A stretch of 64,000 nt of DNA from CAZDWZ01 sp964509425 (GCA_964509425.1 CAZDWZ010000005.1:377645-441644); one strand, 5' to 3'. Counted from the stretch's first letter, positions 43,103 to 52,373 are shown. Numbers and translations: made by a program. Notes: a model not told the origin generated them from the letters alone.

Positions 43103-45291
43103 AACAACAATTCCCTTCCTAGTTCCGTGTTGATTTCCAGAGGATCTTCGCCTTCGAAGAGCGGCTCAGAAAACTTGTCAAACGCCGCCTCATTCAAGAG
43201 GTCCAAAGTGCCGTCCAGAAGAATATCGTATTTTTCGGAAAGCTCTTCAAGTTCGCTTCGGCTCCATCGACGTTTTTCTAGAAGTGCAATTCCGAAATTT
43301 CGTTGCCCAAGTTTCGCGGCGGATACCGCTGCAGTGGCCGTCTCTGTTGAAGGAGAGCTCTTGCTGTTTTGCTCCGCATCGATAGGCTCATCGAGGAAGA
43401 TACCCTTAAGGAGCGCGGACACGGTCGCCGTCTCGGCGAGTTTCTGCGTTACCATCTCGAAGTCGAGCGACCCTGCCGTGTCGCCATTTGGAGCGGGGAT
43501 GGCATACCCTACGCTGTGATTTGGGCGGGTGCTTACGAGGACCGGCTTCGTCGCAGCAGCGTGAGCGCTCGAAAATAAGCGCTCAACGCTGAGACCGAGT
43601 AACTCGTATATTTTTGTGAGCGACTTCATCTCCGACGGATCGATGATACCGTCCGCTTGCGCGACAGATACGAGATTATTTGCGATTGCTTCCTTCTCTT
43701 CCGAGGAGAGGACCGAGAGTCGTTGTCTGATCCGATTTAGTGAGGGCCGGGACGATTTCAGCCAAATCAGATGTGCACGCAGTCGAGTTGCCTCCGCAAG
43801 CGAGAGTCGGAGCCAGCGCTCGAGTTGTTTTTCCAGGAATTCTTGTTCGCTCTGTTCCAACACCCCATCGGACTGAGCGACGACGCAACCAAGGTGGAGC
43901 AGTAAAGTGGCCAGCCGGTAATCCTCTCCCGGTGTTTTCATTGCCTGGCTTCGCGTTCGAAAGACAACAACCGACTCAACCTTCGAAATTTGAGGACCAT
44001 CAAAGCGAACATCAGGTTCCAATCCAAAACCCATTTTTTCGAGGAGTTGCGAAGCGGTTATTGAACGGCGCTTTCCGCTGGTTCCCGATTCGTCGCTCAA
44101 ATCGAGTATCTTCAAGAGATCTGAGCTCTTTACTACGGCGTGTTCGAGATCTGTAAGCACGGCTTCTAACCATAGTTGTGAAGATGAGATCGCGGAGCCG
44201 CGTGAAGTCGAGTGCAACAGCGGCTCAGGGAGCAACGCCCAACTCTCTGTCGACTCCTTCTTGTCGGGATTCCGTCCGATGAACCGGCTGTAAGAATCCA
44301 GCTCGGTGCAGCAATCGTCGGCGAGAGCAAGAAGTCGGTCGATAGGCTGTTTCAACACAGTCACGTCTGGGAGAGTGGTGAGCTCGACGATTGACTCCCT
44401 GTTCCATCCACCGCTCGCGGGTCTGTACTCGCCGGCAATCATCGTTTTATTGGCCCGAAGTACGATCCCCTTTGGAAAGCGCTCTTTGTATCGATGAAGA
44501 AAGAGAGCGCCAAACTGTTGGCCGCATCGCCTCACTACGGCCCGACTTTCCATTCCCGCGGCGAGCACCCAGCTTAGCGCCCAGTCGGCGGGAAGGAGGG
44601 TTCGCTCGAGCGCATACCGTGACAACCCAATTCTCAATTCGGCCGAGGGCGAAGAAGAAGTCGTCGCCGTCTCTCCCTTGGCACTCGGTGGCGCTGTGTG
44701 CGTCTGGACCACACACCGCTTGAAACGGAGGAATTCGAGAAGCGATGTCGCATAGCGATCGAACGAGGGATGGCTTCGGTAGAGTGAAAGTAACCGTGTG
44801 ATTTCAGCTTCGATGAGTTCACGTTCATCGCTTCCAGGAGAATCAACCAGCAACCGGCGTTCCAATCCGTAGAAGTAGAGAAACACATAGGTGAGTGGAG
44901 CGCCTTGGTCCCGACGTCCATCGGCGAGCCATTGCAGATACCCAGCGCGCGTGCCGGGCTTGATGTCCGAGTACGACGGCCAGAATCCCGAATCAGAGTG
45001 GTTCACCTGGGGGGCTATTTTAAGAGTTGGATCAATGAGTCCAGGATCGGGAGCTGAGAGCTTGGCAGCCTTCATTCCGGAACCGATGTAGAGCATCCCG
45101 TCAGGTATTGTGAATCGATCGACTTTCACCGATTCCCCGGGAGGAATCCATTTCCAGTCTGTACTTTCGGAGAATCGCCGACGATCCGATTTGGGCGAGT
45201 TGCTCTTCCCGACGGATGTATATTTGTCTTTTGGGGATCGAAGTGCCTTAAAGAAGAAATAGGCAACAACAAAAAGGAAAAAATAGCCCAC
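43099..45291 (-). CDS. TerB-domain protein (TerB_N - TerB - TerB_C)
   Basis: The 730-residue protein has a short N-terminal membrane segment (MGYFFLFVVAYFFFKAL) and then TerB_N with FWPSYSDIKPGTRAGYLQWL (about residues 102-121). A central TerB-like helical domain (about 450-590) has paired acidic loops AQSDGVLEQSEQEF and AQADGIIDPSEMKS, probable metal-binding turns. TerB_C covers about 630-725. TerB proteins occur in tellurite-resistance and stress or phage-response clusters. It starts at GTG 45291 and leads the three-gene operon with the BrxD-like ATPase and the Lhr-like helicase. The membrane anchor suggests a surveillance role at the inner membrane (inference). Confidence 0.88.
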   Translation of the reverse strand: MGYFFLFVVAYFFFKALRSPKDKYTSVGKSNSPKSDRRRFSESTDWKWIPPGESVKVDRFTIPDGMLYIGSGMKAAKLSAPDPGLIDPTLKIAPQVNHSDSGFWPSYSDIKPGTRAGYLQWLADGRRDQGAPLTYVFLYFYGLERRLLVDSPGSDERELIEAEITRLLSLYRSHPSFDRYATSLLEFLRFKRCVVQTHTAPPSAKGETATTSSSPSAELRIGLSRYALERTLLPADWALSWVLAAGMESRAVVRRCGQQFGALFLHRYKERFPKGIVLRANKTMIAGEYRPASGGWNRESIVELTTLPDVTVLKQPIDRLLALADDCCTELDSYSRFIGRNPDKKESTESWALLPEPLLHSTSRGSAISSSQLWLEAVLTDLEHAVVKSSDLLKILDLSDESGTSGKRRSITASQLLEKMGFGLEPDVRFDGPQISKVESVVVFRTRSQAMKTPGEDYRLATLLLHLGCVVAQSDGVLEQSEQEFLEKQLERWLRLSLAEATRLRAHLIWLKSSRPSLNRIRQRLSVLSSEEKEAIANNLVSVAQADGIIDPSEMKSLTKIYELLGLSVERLFSSAHAAATKPVLVSTRPNHSVGYAIPAPNGDTAGSLDFEMVTQKLAETATVSALLKGIFLDEPIDAEQNSKSSPSTETATAAVSAAKLGQRNFGIALLEKRRWSRSELEELSEKYDILLDGTLDLLNEAAFDKFSEPLFEGEDPLEINTELGRELLL

Positions 45292-45421
45292 GAGTTTTGC
45301 GACCGGCTAGAGGATTCCCAGGAAGGCGCACGGAAAGCTGAATTATCATAGGCTGAAATAAAAACGAATAGCGTCATAATCGGTCGGAGGTGTTTCGTTA
45401 CATATCTTCTATCGGATGTTT

Positions 45422-45577
45422 TCAGCCCAAGTTTCCAGAGAGATATGAAACGTACCTGGTGTTGCTTCCAGAGACGCCGCCGTAACCCAGGCTCTCGCGC
45501 GCCTGGACCATTTGCTCGGCCGCCTGACGCTTGGATTCCGCCTCTTGGCGATCCTGCTCACGTCGATCTTTCGCCAT
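45422..45577 (-). CDS. Candidate small protein, 51 residues
   Basis: An open frame from ATG 45577 to TGA encodes a strongly charged helix (MAKDRREQDRQEAESKRQ, then AAEQMVQARESLGYGG) followed by a short glycine- and serine-rich tail, SGSNTRYVSYLSGNLG. GGAG lies 11 bases before the ATG. The composition (heptad-like charged helix, then a low-charge tail) looks like a real product and not chance, but I recognise no homologue. It could also be the end piece of a decayed gene. It lies 130 bases upstream of the TerB operon on the same strand. Confidence 0.5.
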   Translation of the reverse strand: MAKDRREQDRQEAESKRQAAEQMVQARESLGYGGVSGSNTRYVSYLSGNLG

Positions 45578-45928
45578 CGCTCATTTCACTCCATCGTCTT
45601 CTCCCGAGCCCCGCGAGAGCGAAGTCCGGAATCAGAACCCGTTCCACACCCTGCCGAGCTTTGGGCCTGGGGGCGTCGAAAGGATTCTGATGAGAAGAGA
45701 ATATGTGAAGAGAAAATGGCTCGAGGATACAACCTGATTGAAACCTAAATTCGCACCACTTCTGTCCCAGCGAGCAGCGCCGTCATCGGCGGGCAAACAA
45801 GAAAAAGTGGTTCTTGGAATTTCATGTTCGTTGTGGAGAGAGCGAGCATGATTCAGGTAAAGCAATTATACCGCAGGCTCTCCCGGCCATCAATTGCCCG
45901 GCGCCCCCTGAAGTAGTAAACAGCTCGC
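45578..45928. other. Intergenic region before the SGNH hydrolase gene
   Basis: No gene was recognised. Arms accactt (45759-45765) and aagtggt (45806-45812) could pair around a stretch that itself holds cgccgtcatcggcgg; this is a possible hairpin of unknown role. Confidence 0.4.
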
Positions 45929-47137
45929 ATGAACGGCCCACAAACGTCACTAAAACAGAAATTTCTCCTAACAACGCTCATCCCGCTGTTCTTCTTCGTG
46001 GGAATCGAGATCTTTTGCCGGGTTGCGTCGGTTCCTGACCGTTTGTCGAGCAGCAAAAAGGCAGTCGATCTCGACATGCCGACCTGGGTGCAATCAAGCG
46101 ATCAGTCCGCCTACATCTTGGCGCATGCGGCAGAGCGCCCTGATTCTCTTGACTGGATGCGTCTTTTCGAGCCGGGTGTGGGATACCGCATTCGGATGGT
46201 GCCGGGGAAGGAGCAGAGGATTACGAACACTTTTAGCCAAGTCTCGGCAGATCGCTCCCGTCAATATCTCGTTCGCTCGAATTCTCTCGGGTTCCGGAGT
46301 GAAGAAATAACTTCGGAGAAATCGAAGGACACGTTTCGCATTCTGATCTTCGGAGATTCGAGCTCCTTTGGGTGGGGGGTAGACGACGGTGACACGTACG
46401 CTTCGGTGATGAAGCGCGAGCTCGAGCGGCTGAGTCCCGGCAGGAAAATCGAGGTGCTTAATTTCTCGATCCCCGGCGATTCTTCGGAGTTCGGAAGACT
46501 CATCGCCGAGAAGTATGCGAAGAGCTATGCGCCGGATCTCATCGTCATCGGCTTCGGCGCGAATGATGCGAAGAAGGTCTACACACCGCATCGTCAGCAG
46601 GTGGACCGCTTCCGAGAGAACTCCGAGATGCAAACTCTTCGCCAGGTAGCGCAGAAGAGCGCCTTCGTCCGAAGCCTCACGACGATTGCCGACGAATGGA
46701 GTCGCCAGAAGTCCGCCGACAAGCGGCAGAAGGCAACCGCTGTTCCAGCCGAGCGCTACGCCGAAAATCTCGACGCGATCGCAAAGGTCGGACTTTCTGC
46801 GGGAGCGAAACAGGCTCTGATCCTCACCATGTGTGTGCCTCGCGATTATCGAACCATCGCCGCCGGCGTCGCTGACGAGAAGAAGTATCTCTTCTTTGAC
46901 GGGCAGAAACATCTGACCGACCTCATTCCAGAGATAAAAGCCGGGAACGTTCACCCGGAGTATTTACAGGAAATGATGACGCTCTATCCTCAGGATCTGA
47001 AGAAGAACGACTTCTTCTACATTTCAAATGATGGTTGCCATCCGAATAAGGTCGGCTACCGTCTTCTTGGCGAAGAACTTGCAAAGCGTATTGAGCCGAT
47101 CTTGAGAGCGCAGACCAGCGGAAACCAGCCGGTATAA
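45929..47137 (+). CDS. Membrane-anchored SGNH/GDSL hydrolase
   Basis: The 402-residue protein has an N-terminal membrane anchor (FLLTTLIPLFFFVGIEIFCR, about residues 13-32). The SGNH blocks follow: ILIFGDSSSFGWGVDD (Ser, about residue 140), IPGDSSEF (Gly region), IGFGANDAKK (Asn, about residue 210) and the catalytic pair in NDGCHPNKVGYRLL (Asp and His, near residue 370). Enzymes of this class remove or transfer acyl groups on lipids or polysaccharides outside the cytoplasm. It converges with the second FG-GAP gene, with 9 bases between the stops. The substrate is unknown. Confidence 0.88.
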   Translation: MNGPQTSLKQKFLLTTLIPLFFFVGIEIFCRVASVPDRLSSSKKAVDLDMPTWVQSSDQSAYILAHAAERPDSLDWMRLFEPGVGYRIRMVPGKEQRITNTFSQVSADRSRQYLVRSNSLGFRSEEITSEKSKDTFRILIFGDSSSFGWGVDDGDTYASVMKRELERLSPGRKIEVLNFSIPGDSSEFGRLIAEKYAKSYAPDLIVIGFGANDAKKVYTPHRQQVDRFRENSEMQTLRQVAQKSAFVRSLTTIADEWSRQKSADKRQKATAVPAERYAENLDAIAKVGLSAGAKQALILTMCVPRDYRTIAAGVADEKKYLFFDGQKHLTDLIPEIKAGNVHPEYLQEMMTLYPQDLKKNDFFYISNDGCHPNKVGYRLLGEELAKRIEPILRAQTSGNQPV

Positions 47138-47146
47138 CGTCCGTTT

Positions 47147-49141
47147 TTATTTCTCGGGGATGCATCCGCGGCTTGGATCGTAGATGTCCAAGAGCTTGGC
47201 GCATTTCGGGAGCACCGGCACCGGCACCGGCGGACCGTTATCGCTCTTCCTGAGCAGCGTCCGAAACGTCCTTTGATGGCAATCTCGCCCTTTAATTCCA
47301 GTGAGGAGTGCGCCCCAGGGCTTTCCGACGCAGCCATCCGGATCAGAAGCACCTGCGGCAATCATCCCGAAGCCCTTTCGTGCGGCGAGTGGGATTCGGC
47401 TGCGGTCGAGGTCTTCGGAGACGATGGAAAGCGATCCGCCTTCGCCGTAGAGGATACCTTCCGTTGGGGGGCCGAGCATGTATTTCGCGGTGTTGATCTT
47501 CGAGCAGCGATAGTAGGGGCGTTGCTTCTTGTTGTCTATCACTTCGAGTATGGGATAGAGCTGAATCGCCGTCAGGATTGAATCATCGGGGCAAGCGCTG
47601 GGCATCCACTCGAAGCTCTTCGTGAGAATGTCGCTCTTCGGGAGCTTGCAACAGGTTCCGAGAGCGACCGGTCCCGCGTCGTCTATTTCCATAAATGCAT
47701 AGTGCTCTGGGCAAAAACTGTTCCGGCCATTCCGATACAAGTTGTCGCTTCCGAAGGTGTAGCTGGCGCAGATGAATGGTCCTGTATCGTCGCTTTGTAA
47801 GGGATTTACAATCGCGCCTACCTCTCCCTTAACCAGATTGTCGTAGACTATCGGCACCGGTCGCCGGGAGGTGCGATCGACTTCGATCGTGAACCGCGGA
47901 TTCAGGACCACCTCTTTTGACTCGGTGGTGTCAACTTCGAATTTTGAAACACCTTCTGTGCCGAGTTCGATTCGTCCATTTTCATCCGAGACGTGGAACT
48001 TCCCGTTCACGCTTACTCCTTTGTGCCCTTGCGGAGCTCCGGGCGTGATCGTCCCGATGAAAAGTCGGTTTCCTTCGGCAAGAAGAAGGTCGTCGCGACC
48101 GTCGCCGTCGAAGTCCTCCGTGCCAAGGAGCTTTCGCTTTCGAAGTGCCGACGTGAGGGTCACATTCGGAAACTCTAAGAGTTCCCCTCCGTATGAGAAC
48201 GCGATCCAGCTCCCTTGGGCCGTACTCGAAGGGATCACCAGATCATCGAGCCCATCACCGTTTATATCTCCGGCTGCCATCGATCCCGAATCGTGTTCCA
48301 AAAAGAACGGAAGCGCGAGCTCTCCAAGGCGCTCGTCTGTCAGGTAGGTGAAGCGGCCAGTCGAGTTCTCGGCTACGAAATACGAAGGCATGCCGTGGGT
48401 GATTCGCATGACCGACGAGAAAGTCGCCGAGTCGATGCTAAAGGTCGGCTTAAATTCCTTCCGAAAGCCGTGCTCGAGGTTGAACCACCCGATGACCAGC
48501 ACATCGGCGATGTGCCAGTTCGTATAGAACCTCTCATCTAAACCGTCGCGCCGCTTGCCGAAGCGGAGAAAATGCACGGGAACGTTTTGATCGAAGATCT
48601 GTTGTGTCTGCCAGCGGAATTTATAATCGCCGCAGAGCTGCGCGATATGAATTCCCGATTCCTGATTTGCGGGAGTGATTGCCAACGCGCAAGCCGATTT
48701 CTGCAAACGGGCTACTGTGACGCTCGACCAGTTCCGGACTTCGGAAGCTTCCCCGGCGAGTTTTGGCTGAAAGCTGTGGTTTCCATCGGAGACGCCCAAA
48801 ATAAGCTGCCTCGAACTCGGATCGAAGGCAAGGATATCGGCCCTTCCATCGCAATCGAAGTCCCCGAGGCGAAAGCTGCCGAATTGCGCCGGCAGAAAAT
48901 CATGTTTCCACTCTTTCACCGCGAAGTGCGGAGTGCGCTCGAATTCCGTGAGCTGAAATACCACGGATTTTGGTTTGCCAGGGTTCGGCGTGGGGTTGTC
49001 CTGGCAGATATCAGGGATTTGCCCTCGATACTCATCGGCCTTGGCTTGTCCGCAGAGCAAAAAAACGAAGGGAACGAGCAAGGAACTCGTCATTCTCGCG
49101 ACTACCCTCCGGACCCGGCCAAAACAGCGCATTTCAAGCAC
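47147..49141 (-). CDS. Secreted FG-GAP beta-propeller protein, paralogue of 15156-17192
   Basis: The 664-residue protein has a signal segment (SSLLVPFVFLLCGQAKA) and FG-GAP repeats (DFDCDGRADILAFD, DINGDGLDDLVIPS, DFDGDGRDDLLLAE). The C-terminal Cys-rich domain shares TCCKLPKSDILT, CSKINTAKYMLG and GCVGKPWGALLTGIKG with the other FG-GAP protein. At least eight cysteines align between the two. ATGs at 49141, 49132 and 49093 are in frame; the last gives a normal signal-peptide length with GGAGG 13 bases upstream. It is divergent from the regulator gene that follows, so it again sits beside a two-component pair. The ligand is unknown. Confidence 0.85.
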   Translation of the reverse strand: MLEMRCFGRVRRVVARMTSSLLVPFVFLLCGQAKADEYRGQIPDICQDNPTPNPGKPKSVVFQLTEFERTPHFAVKEWKHDFLPAQFGSFRLGDFDCDGRADILAFDPSSRQLILGVSDGNHSFQPKLAGEASEVRNWSSVTVARLQKSACALAITPANQESGIHIAQLCGDYKFRWQTQQIFDQNVPVHFLRFGKRRDGLDERFYTNWHIADVLVIGWFNLEHGFRKEFKPTFSIDSATFSSVMRITHGMPSYFVAENSTGRFTYLTDERLGELALPFFLEHDSGSMAAGDINGDGLDDLVIPSSTAQGSWIAFSYGGELLEFPNVTLTSALRKRKLLGTEDFDGDGRDDLLLAEGNRLFIGTITPGAPQGHKGVSVNGKFHVSDENGRIELGTEGVSKFEVDTTESKEVVLNPRFTIEVDRTSRRPVPIVYDNLVKGEVGAIVNPLQSDDTGPFICASYTFGSDNLYRNGRNSFCPEHYAFMEIDDAGPVALGTCCKLPKSDILTKSFEWMPSACPDDSILTAIQLYPILEVIDNKKQRPYYRCSKINTAKYMLGPPTEGILYGEGGSLSIVSEDLDRSRIPLAARKGFGMIAAGASDPDGCVGKPWGALLTGIKGRDCHQRTFRTLLRKSDNGPPVPVPVLPKCAKLLDIYDPSRGCIPEK

Positions 49142-49341
49142 TCTCGATTATCCTCTTGGAATCGGTTGGAATTGCCGATAATAGAAGAGAAATATTCTGT
49201 TTGGAACCGAAGACTTGGGTCGCTTTACGAAAATGACCCGGCACCGGTTGGGAGCTCCGGCGGTTTTGGAGCTTGTACAGATGGGCAGGCGCACGAATTT
49301 ACGGATTGGGTTTGAACTAAAAAATATCGGAGCACTAGAGT

Positions 49342-50082
49342 ATGGACAATCGAAAGATACTCTTCGTCGATGATGATCTCTCGATGCATACCATCGTCAA
49401 AAGTATTGGGCCTGAGATTGGGCTCGTCGTTGATGCGGTAAACGAAGGTGCGAAGGGTCTCGAGCTCGGACTAAAGGAAACTTACGAGCTCGTGATTCTC
49501 GATCTGAGCCTTCCGGACATGGGAGGGATGTCGATTCTAAAACAACTTCGCGAGCGTCATCCGACGCTGCCGATTCTCCTTTTGACTTCACGTTCAGCCG
49601 AAGTCGATAAGGTTCTCGGTCTTGAGATCGGCGCCGACGATTATCTGACGAAGCCGTTCGGGATACACGAGCTGGTCGCACGGGTCCGCTCCATCCTCCG
49701 AAGAAAGCAGGCGTATGAGTCGGCGGGACCTGGCAGCGCAGCTTCGCAAACCGAGCCGCTTCAGGTCGGCGAGCTGATGATAGATTTTCTAAGACGCCGG
49801 ATAGTCCGCAGCGGGGTGGAGCTTGAGTTCTCCGCATTAGAGTTTGATATCATCGCCTACCTCGCGAGGAATCGCGGACGGGTTGTGCCGAGAGAGGAGC
49901 TCCTCACGCAGGTCTGGGGATATACGTTGAATGCGACGTCGAACTACGAATCAACGGTAAGCACGAATCTGAGTCGGATTAGGACGAAGCTTGAACCAGT
50001 TCCGGACAAGCCGCGCTTTATCATGACGGTTCGTGGGGTAGGGTACCGTTTCGCCGAATCAGCAGATAGCTCCGACGAATAA
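49342..50082 (+). CDS. OmpR/PhoB-type response regulator
   Basis: The 246-residue protein has a receiver with LFVDDDLS (acidic pair), the phosphorylated Asp in LVILDLSLPDMGG (about residue 52) and Lys in GADDYLTKPFGI. A linker with a short Ala/Ser stretch leads to the winged helix, which ends MTVRGVGYRF. GGAG lies 9 bases before the ATG. The kinase gene follows after 16 bases. It is the paralogue in role of 18642-19349. The divergent FG-GAP gene shares its upstream region and is a likely target (inference). Confidence 0.94.
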   Translation: MDNRKILFVDDDLSMHTIVKSIGPEIGLVVDAVNEGAKGLELGLKETYELVILDLSLPDMGGMSILKQLRERHPTLPILLLTSRSAEVDKVLGLEIGADDYLTKPFGIHELVARVRSILRRKQAYESAGPGSAASQTEPLQVGELMIDFLRRRIVRSGVELEFSALEFDIIAYLARNRGRVVPREELLTQVWGYTLNATSNYESTVSTNLSRIRTKLEPVPDKPRFIMTVRGVGYRFAESADSSDE

Positions 50083-50098
50083 TCCCCGCGAGCGTGCC

Positions 50099-51595
50099 GT
50101 GGATGACGACGGAAAGCGCAGAAAAAAGTCGCTCGCGAGATCCTTCTCGAGGGGCATTTTCTTGCTTTTGCTGTTCTTCACCCTCGTGCAGGGAGTCGTT
50201 TTCTATTTTATTTGGCAGTATTTCTCTGCCCAGCAGAAACAGCGATCCGAGTGGACGTTCTCGGAACAGGTCGCCTCGCGGCTCGAGCCTTATTATTCTC
50301 CGCAGGTAGATTTCAGCTCCCTCCGCCGAGCGAGCGACGAAATTCTCGAAGCGAATCTCGATAAGGATATTCACTTTCTAAACTCGCGGGGCGAGATCCT
50401 CATGTCGTTTTGCCGGTGCGGCGTCGAACCGCTGACGAAGACAATTCCACTCTCGCCGGTGTTTAAGTTTCTCGAAGATTCGGGGCGTCGGAGCGCTCCT
50501 CTCTACGGTCTGAACCCATACACGGCGCGGCACGATGCGTTGTTCTCGGCGACGGAGATAAACTTCGGGAGCGATCGGGGGTATGTCTATGTTGTTCTGA
50601 GTAATCGCCATGCCGATCGGGTGCAGACCCGCTATCAAGGGCAAGCAAGTATCCTCTCGATGATTTTGTCTTCGTTTGCTGCGTTGTTGGGGACGAGTAT
50701 TCTCGGGTCTATCATGTTCGGGCCGCTCACGAGGCGTATCGCGGGATTGATGAGCACCGTTCGAACGATTGGCCAGGGCGACAGAACGGCGAGAGCACCA
50801 ACTGCCGGGAACGATGAGCTTTCGGAGCTGGGTGGCGCGGTGAACCGGATGGCGCAGGAGATCGAGTCGGCCGTTGCGAAGCTGGAACGAAAAGACGTGC
50901 TTCGAAGAGAGCTCGTCGAGAACATCTGGCATGACATCCGCGGTCCCGTCGCCGGTCTCAGGGGTCTCGCTGAGGTGATGGAGAAGAAAAGTCAGGACCA
51001 GAGTCCGGATCTCCTGCTTAAACTTGCGGGAGGAATCTCGGCGAACGCCGCCCATCTTTCCCGATTTTTGGATGAGCTTCGGGACGTGAGCGATCTCGAT
51101 ATGCAGGAAAAGATCCCCGCGAGCGAAGCGATCGACATCGTCGATCTCGCAGAGGATCTCTGTGCTGGTCTCGTTCATCGGGCGTCGGAATCCGGGATAG
51201 AGCTTCGGGTCGAGACGGAGGGGTCGGTGCCGATTGTTTTAGGAGATGCAAATCTGCTCTCCCGCCTCCTTCAGAATCTCATCGAAAACGCGCTTCGCTA
51301 CACCGAGCGAAACGGGAAGATCATCGTTGGGTTCAAGGAGAAAAACGATAAGGTTGAGCTGTCCGTGAAAGACAGCGGCATCGGAATCGCAGAATCAGAC
51401 CTCCCGCATCTCTTCGACCGCAAATATCAGGGAGAAGAGGGGATCGCCAAATCGCCTGATTCACGCGGCCTCGGCCTCTCTATCGTACAAAAGATTGCCG
51501 AAGCTCACGGCTCGAAAGTTTCCGTCGAAAGTTCCAAGGCTCACGGAACTCGTTTCTCGATTCTGCTGCGCAAATACAATCAGACAAAAGCCTAG
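50099..51595 (+). CDS. Sensor histidine kinase (HAMP-HisKA-HATPase)
   Basis: The 498-residue kinase starts at GTG 50099. One membrane segment lies at about residues 18-40 and a second at about 180-205, around a periplasmic region of 140 residues that includes a CRCG motif. HAMP follows. The phosphoacceptor box is ENIWHDIRGP (about residue 280). The ATPase domain has LLQNLIENALRYTER, DSGIGIAESD and SRGLGLSIVQKIAEAHG. The domain order and length match the kinase at 17152-18645, and the regulator gene lies 16 bases upstream. The signal is unknown. Confidence 0.93.
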   Translation: MDDDGKRRKKSLARSFSRGIFLLLLFFTLVQGVVFYFIWQYFSAQQKQRSEWTFSEQVASRLEPYYSPQVDFSSLRRASDEILEANLDKDIHFLNSRGEILMSFCRCGVEPLTKTIPLSPVFKFLEDSGRRSAPLYGLNPYTARHDALFSATEINFGSDRGYVYVVLSNRHADRVQTRYQGQASILSMILSSFAALLGTSILGSIMFGPLTRRIAGLMSTVRTIGQGDRTARAPTAGNDELSELGGAVNRMAQEIESAVAKLERKDVLRRELVENIWHDIRGPVAGLRGLAEVMEKKSQDQSPDLLLKLAGGISANAAHLSRFLDELRDVSDLDMQEKIPASEAIDIVDLAEDLCAGLVHRASESGIELRVETEGSVPIVLGDANLLSRLLQNLIENALRYTERNGKIIVGFKEKNDKVELSVKDSGIGIAESDLPHLFDRKYQGEEGIAKSPDSRGLGLSIVQKIAEAHGSKVSVESSKAHGTRFSILLRKYNQTKA

Positions 51596-51605
51596 AGCAG
51601 CGAGA

Positions 51606-51645
51606 GGCCGAGAGAGGAGGTAACCGCATTCCCCCTTTCTCGGCC
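51606..51645 (-). terminator. Hairpin after the first tandem small gene
   Basis: The arms ggccgagagagg and cctttctcggcc pair over 12 bases with one wobble. The same hairpin, nearly base for base, follows the second small gene at 52323-52361. No T-run follows, and it also lies just after the kinase stop on the plus strand, so it may serve both strands. Confidence 0.6.
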
Positions 51646-51655
51646 GCCCGTGCGA

Positions 51656-51979
51656 TCACAGGATGCGGAACAGGTGGTACGTCGCGTTCGTCCCCTGCGC
51701 GATCCAGTGACCCGTGTCGCCCGTTGCCTCGAACTGCACGCCCTCGTTGTTCCCGATCTCCGAGAGCGCCATCTCGTCGATGAGTCCGGGGTACGCGGTG
51801 ACGGGGATCACCGCGAACGACGGCAGGCAGCCGACGGCGCACTTGATGAGCTGGAATTGGGCCTCGACCGGGCGAACCGGTGCGAGGTTCGCGAAGAACG
51901 GCGCGAGTTCCGCGAACGTGAAGGACCGCGGCTTCGTGCGAAGCGGCGGGAGACACGCGCGGGCGGCTGAGGTGGACAT
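51656..51979 (-). CDS. Small uncharacterised protein, tandem paralogue A
   Basis: The 107-residue protein starts at ATG 51979 with GAGGACTCCC just before it. It ends VQFEATGDTGHWIAQGTNAT, which aligns with ILFEADGEHRWKAAQGTTRH in the neighbouring gene, so the two are paralogues. There is no signal peptide, no clear catalytic motif and no family that I recognise. Codons are strongly C- and G-ending. The frame stays open far upstream, but the leader hairpins and the paralogy set the start. The function is unknown. Confidence 0.75.
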   Translation of the reverse strand: MSTSAARACLPPLRTKPRSFTFAELAPFFANLAPVRPVEAQFQLIKCAVGCLPSFAVIPVTAYPGLIDEMALSEIGNNEGVQFEATGDTGHWIAQGTNATYHLFRIL

Positions 51980-51999
51980 GGGAGTCCTCGTTGTGTGGG

Positions 52000-52058
52000 A
52001 CCGCCTTTCGGCGGTGAGCTGACCGGCTCTCTCAGCTTGTAAGCTCAAAGAGCCGGTC
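52000..52058 (-). promoter_or_regulatory. Two-hairpin leader of small gene A
   Basis: A perfect 10-bp stem (gaccggctct/agagccggtc, 52021-52058) and a 6-bp stem (accgcc/ggcggt, 52000-52015) precede the start. The leader of small gene B has the same two hairpins at the same distances. Confidence 0.65.
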
Positions 52059-52322
52059 GGGATAAAAACAATTGGTAAACCGATTTCCTCTCTCGTCTCT
52101 CGGTGAGGGGACTGCGAGCAGACGGCTCGCCGAGAGCGGAGAATCTCCAAGAGTATTTTTTTGGAATGAGCGAACGGAGTCGCCGGTTCGTTTCGAACAC
52201 GGTTCACAATTAAGTATGAGCGTTCGCGAAGTATGGTGCAGTAGTCGTGCGACTATCGTATGGCGTGGGTGAGTTTTTGTAAGAGAAGGAAATTTTGATC
52301 CTCGATTGAATCATCACGAGAA

Positions 52323-52361
52323 GTCGAGAAAGGGGGGTAACGCCGGTCCCCCTTTCTCGAC
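52323..52361 (-). terminator. Hairpin after the second tandem small gene
   Basis: Perfect 14-bp arms gtcgagaaaggggg and ccccctttctcgac enclose an 11-base loop, 12 bases after the stop on the minus strand. It is the counterpart of 51606-51645. Confidence 0.7.
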
Positions 52362-52373
52362 CTCCCGGACTCG

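Noticed and set aside
39551..45291. A full BREX locus
   Set aside because: Only BrxD-like and helicase genes are present; there is no PglZ, BrxC, BrxB or methylase gene in the window.
46094..46954. A 286-codon minus-strand frame
   Set aside because: It is antisense to the SGNH hydrolase, which has all four catalytic blocks.
51980..52207. A longer N-terminus for small gene A starting at 52207
   Set aside because: The extra residues are translated from the leader hairpins, and the paralogous gene has its start at the equivalent place after the leader.
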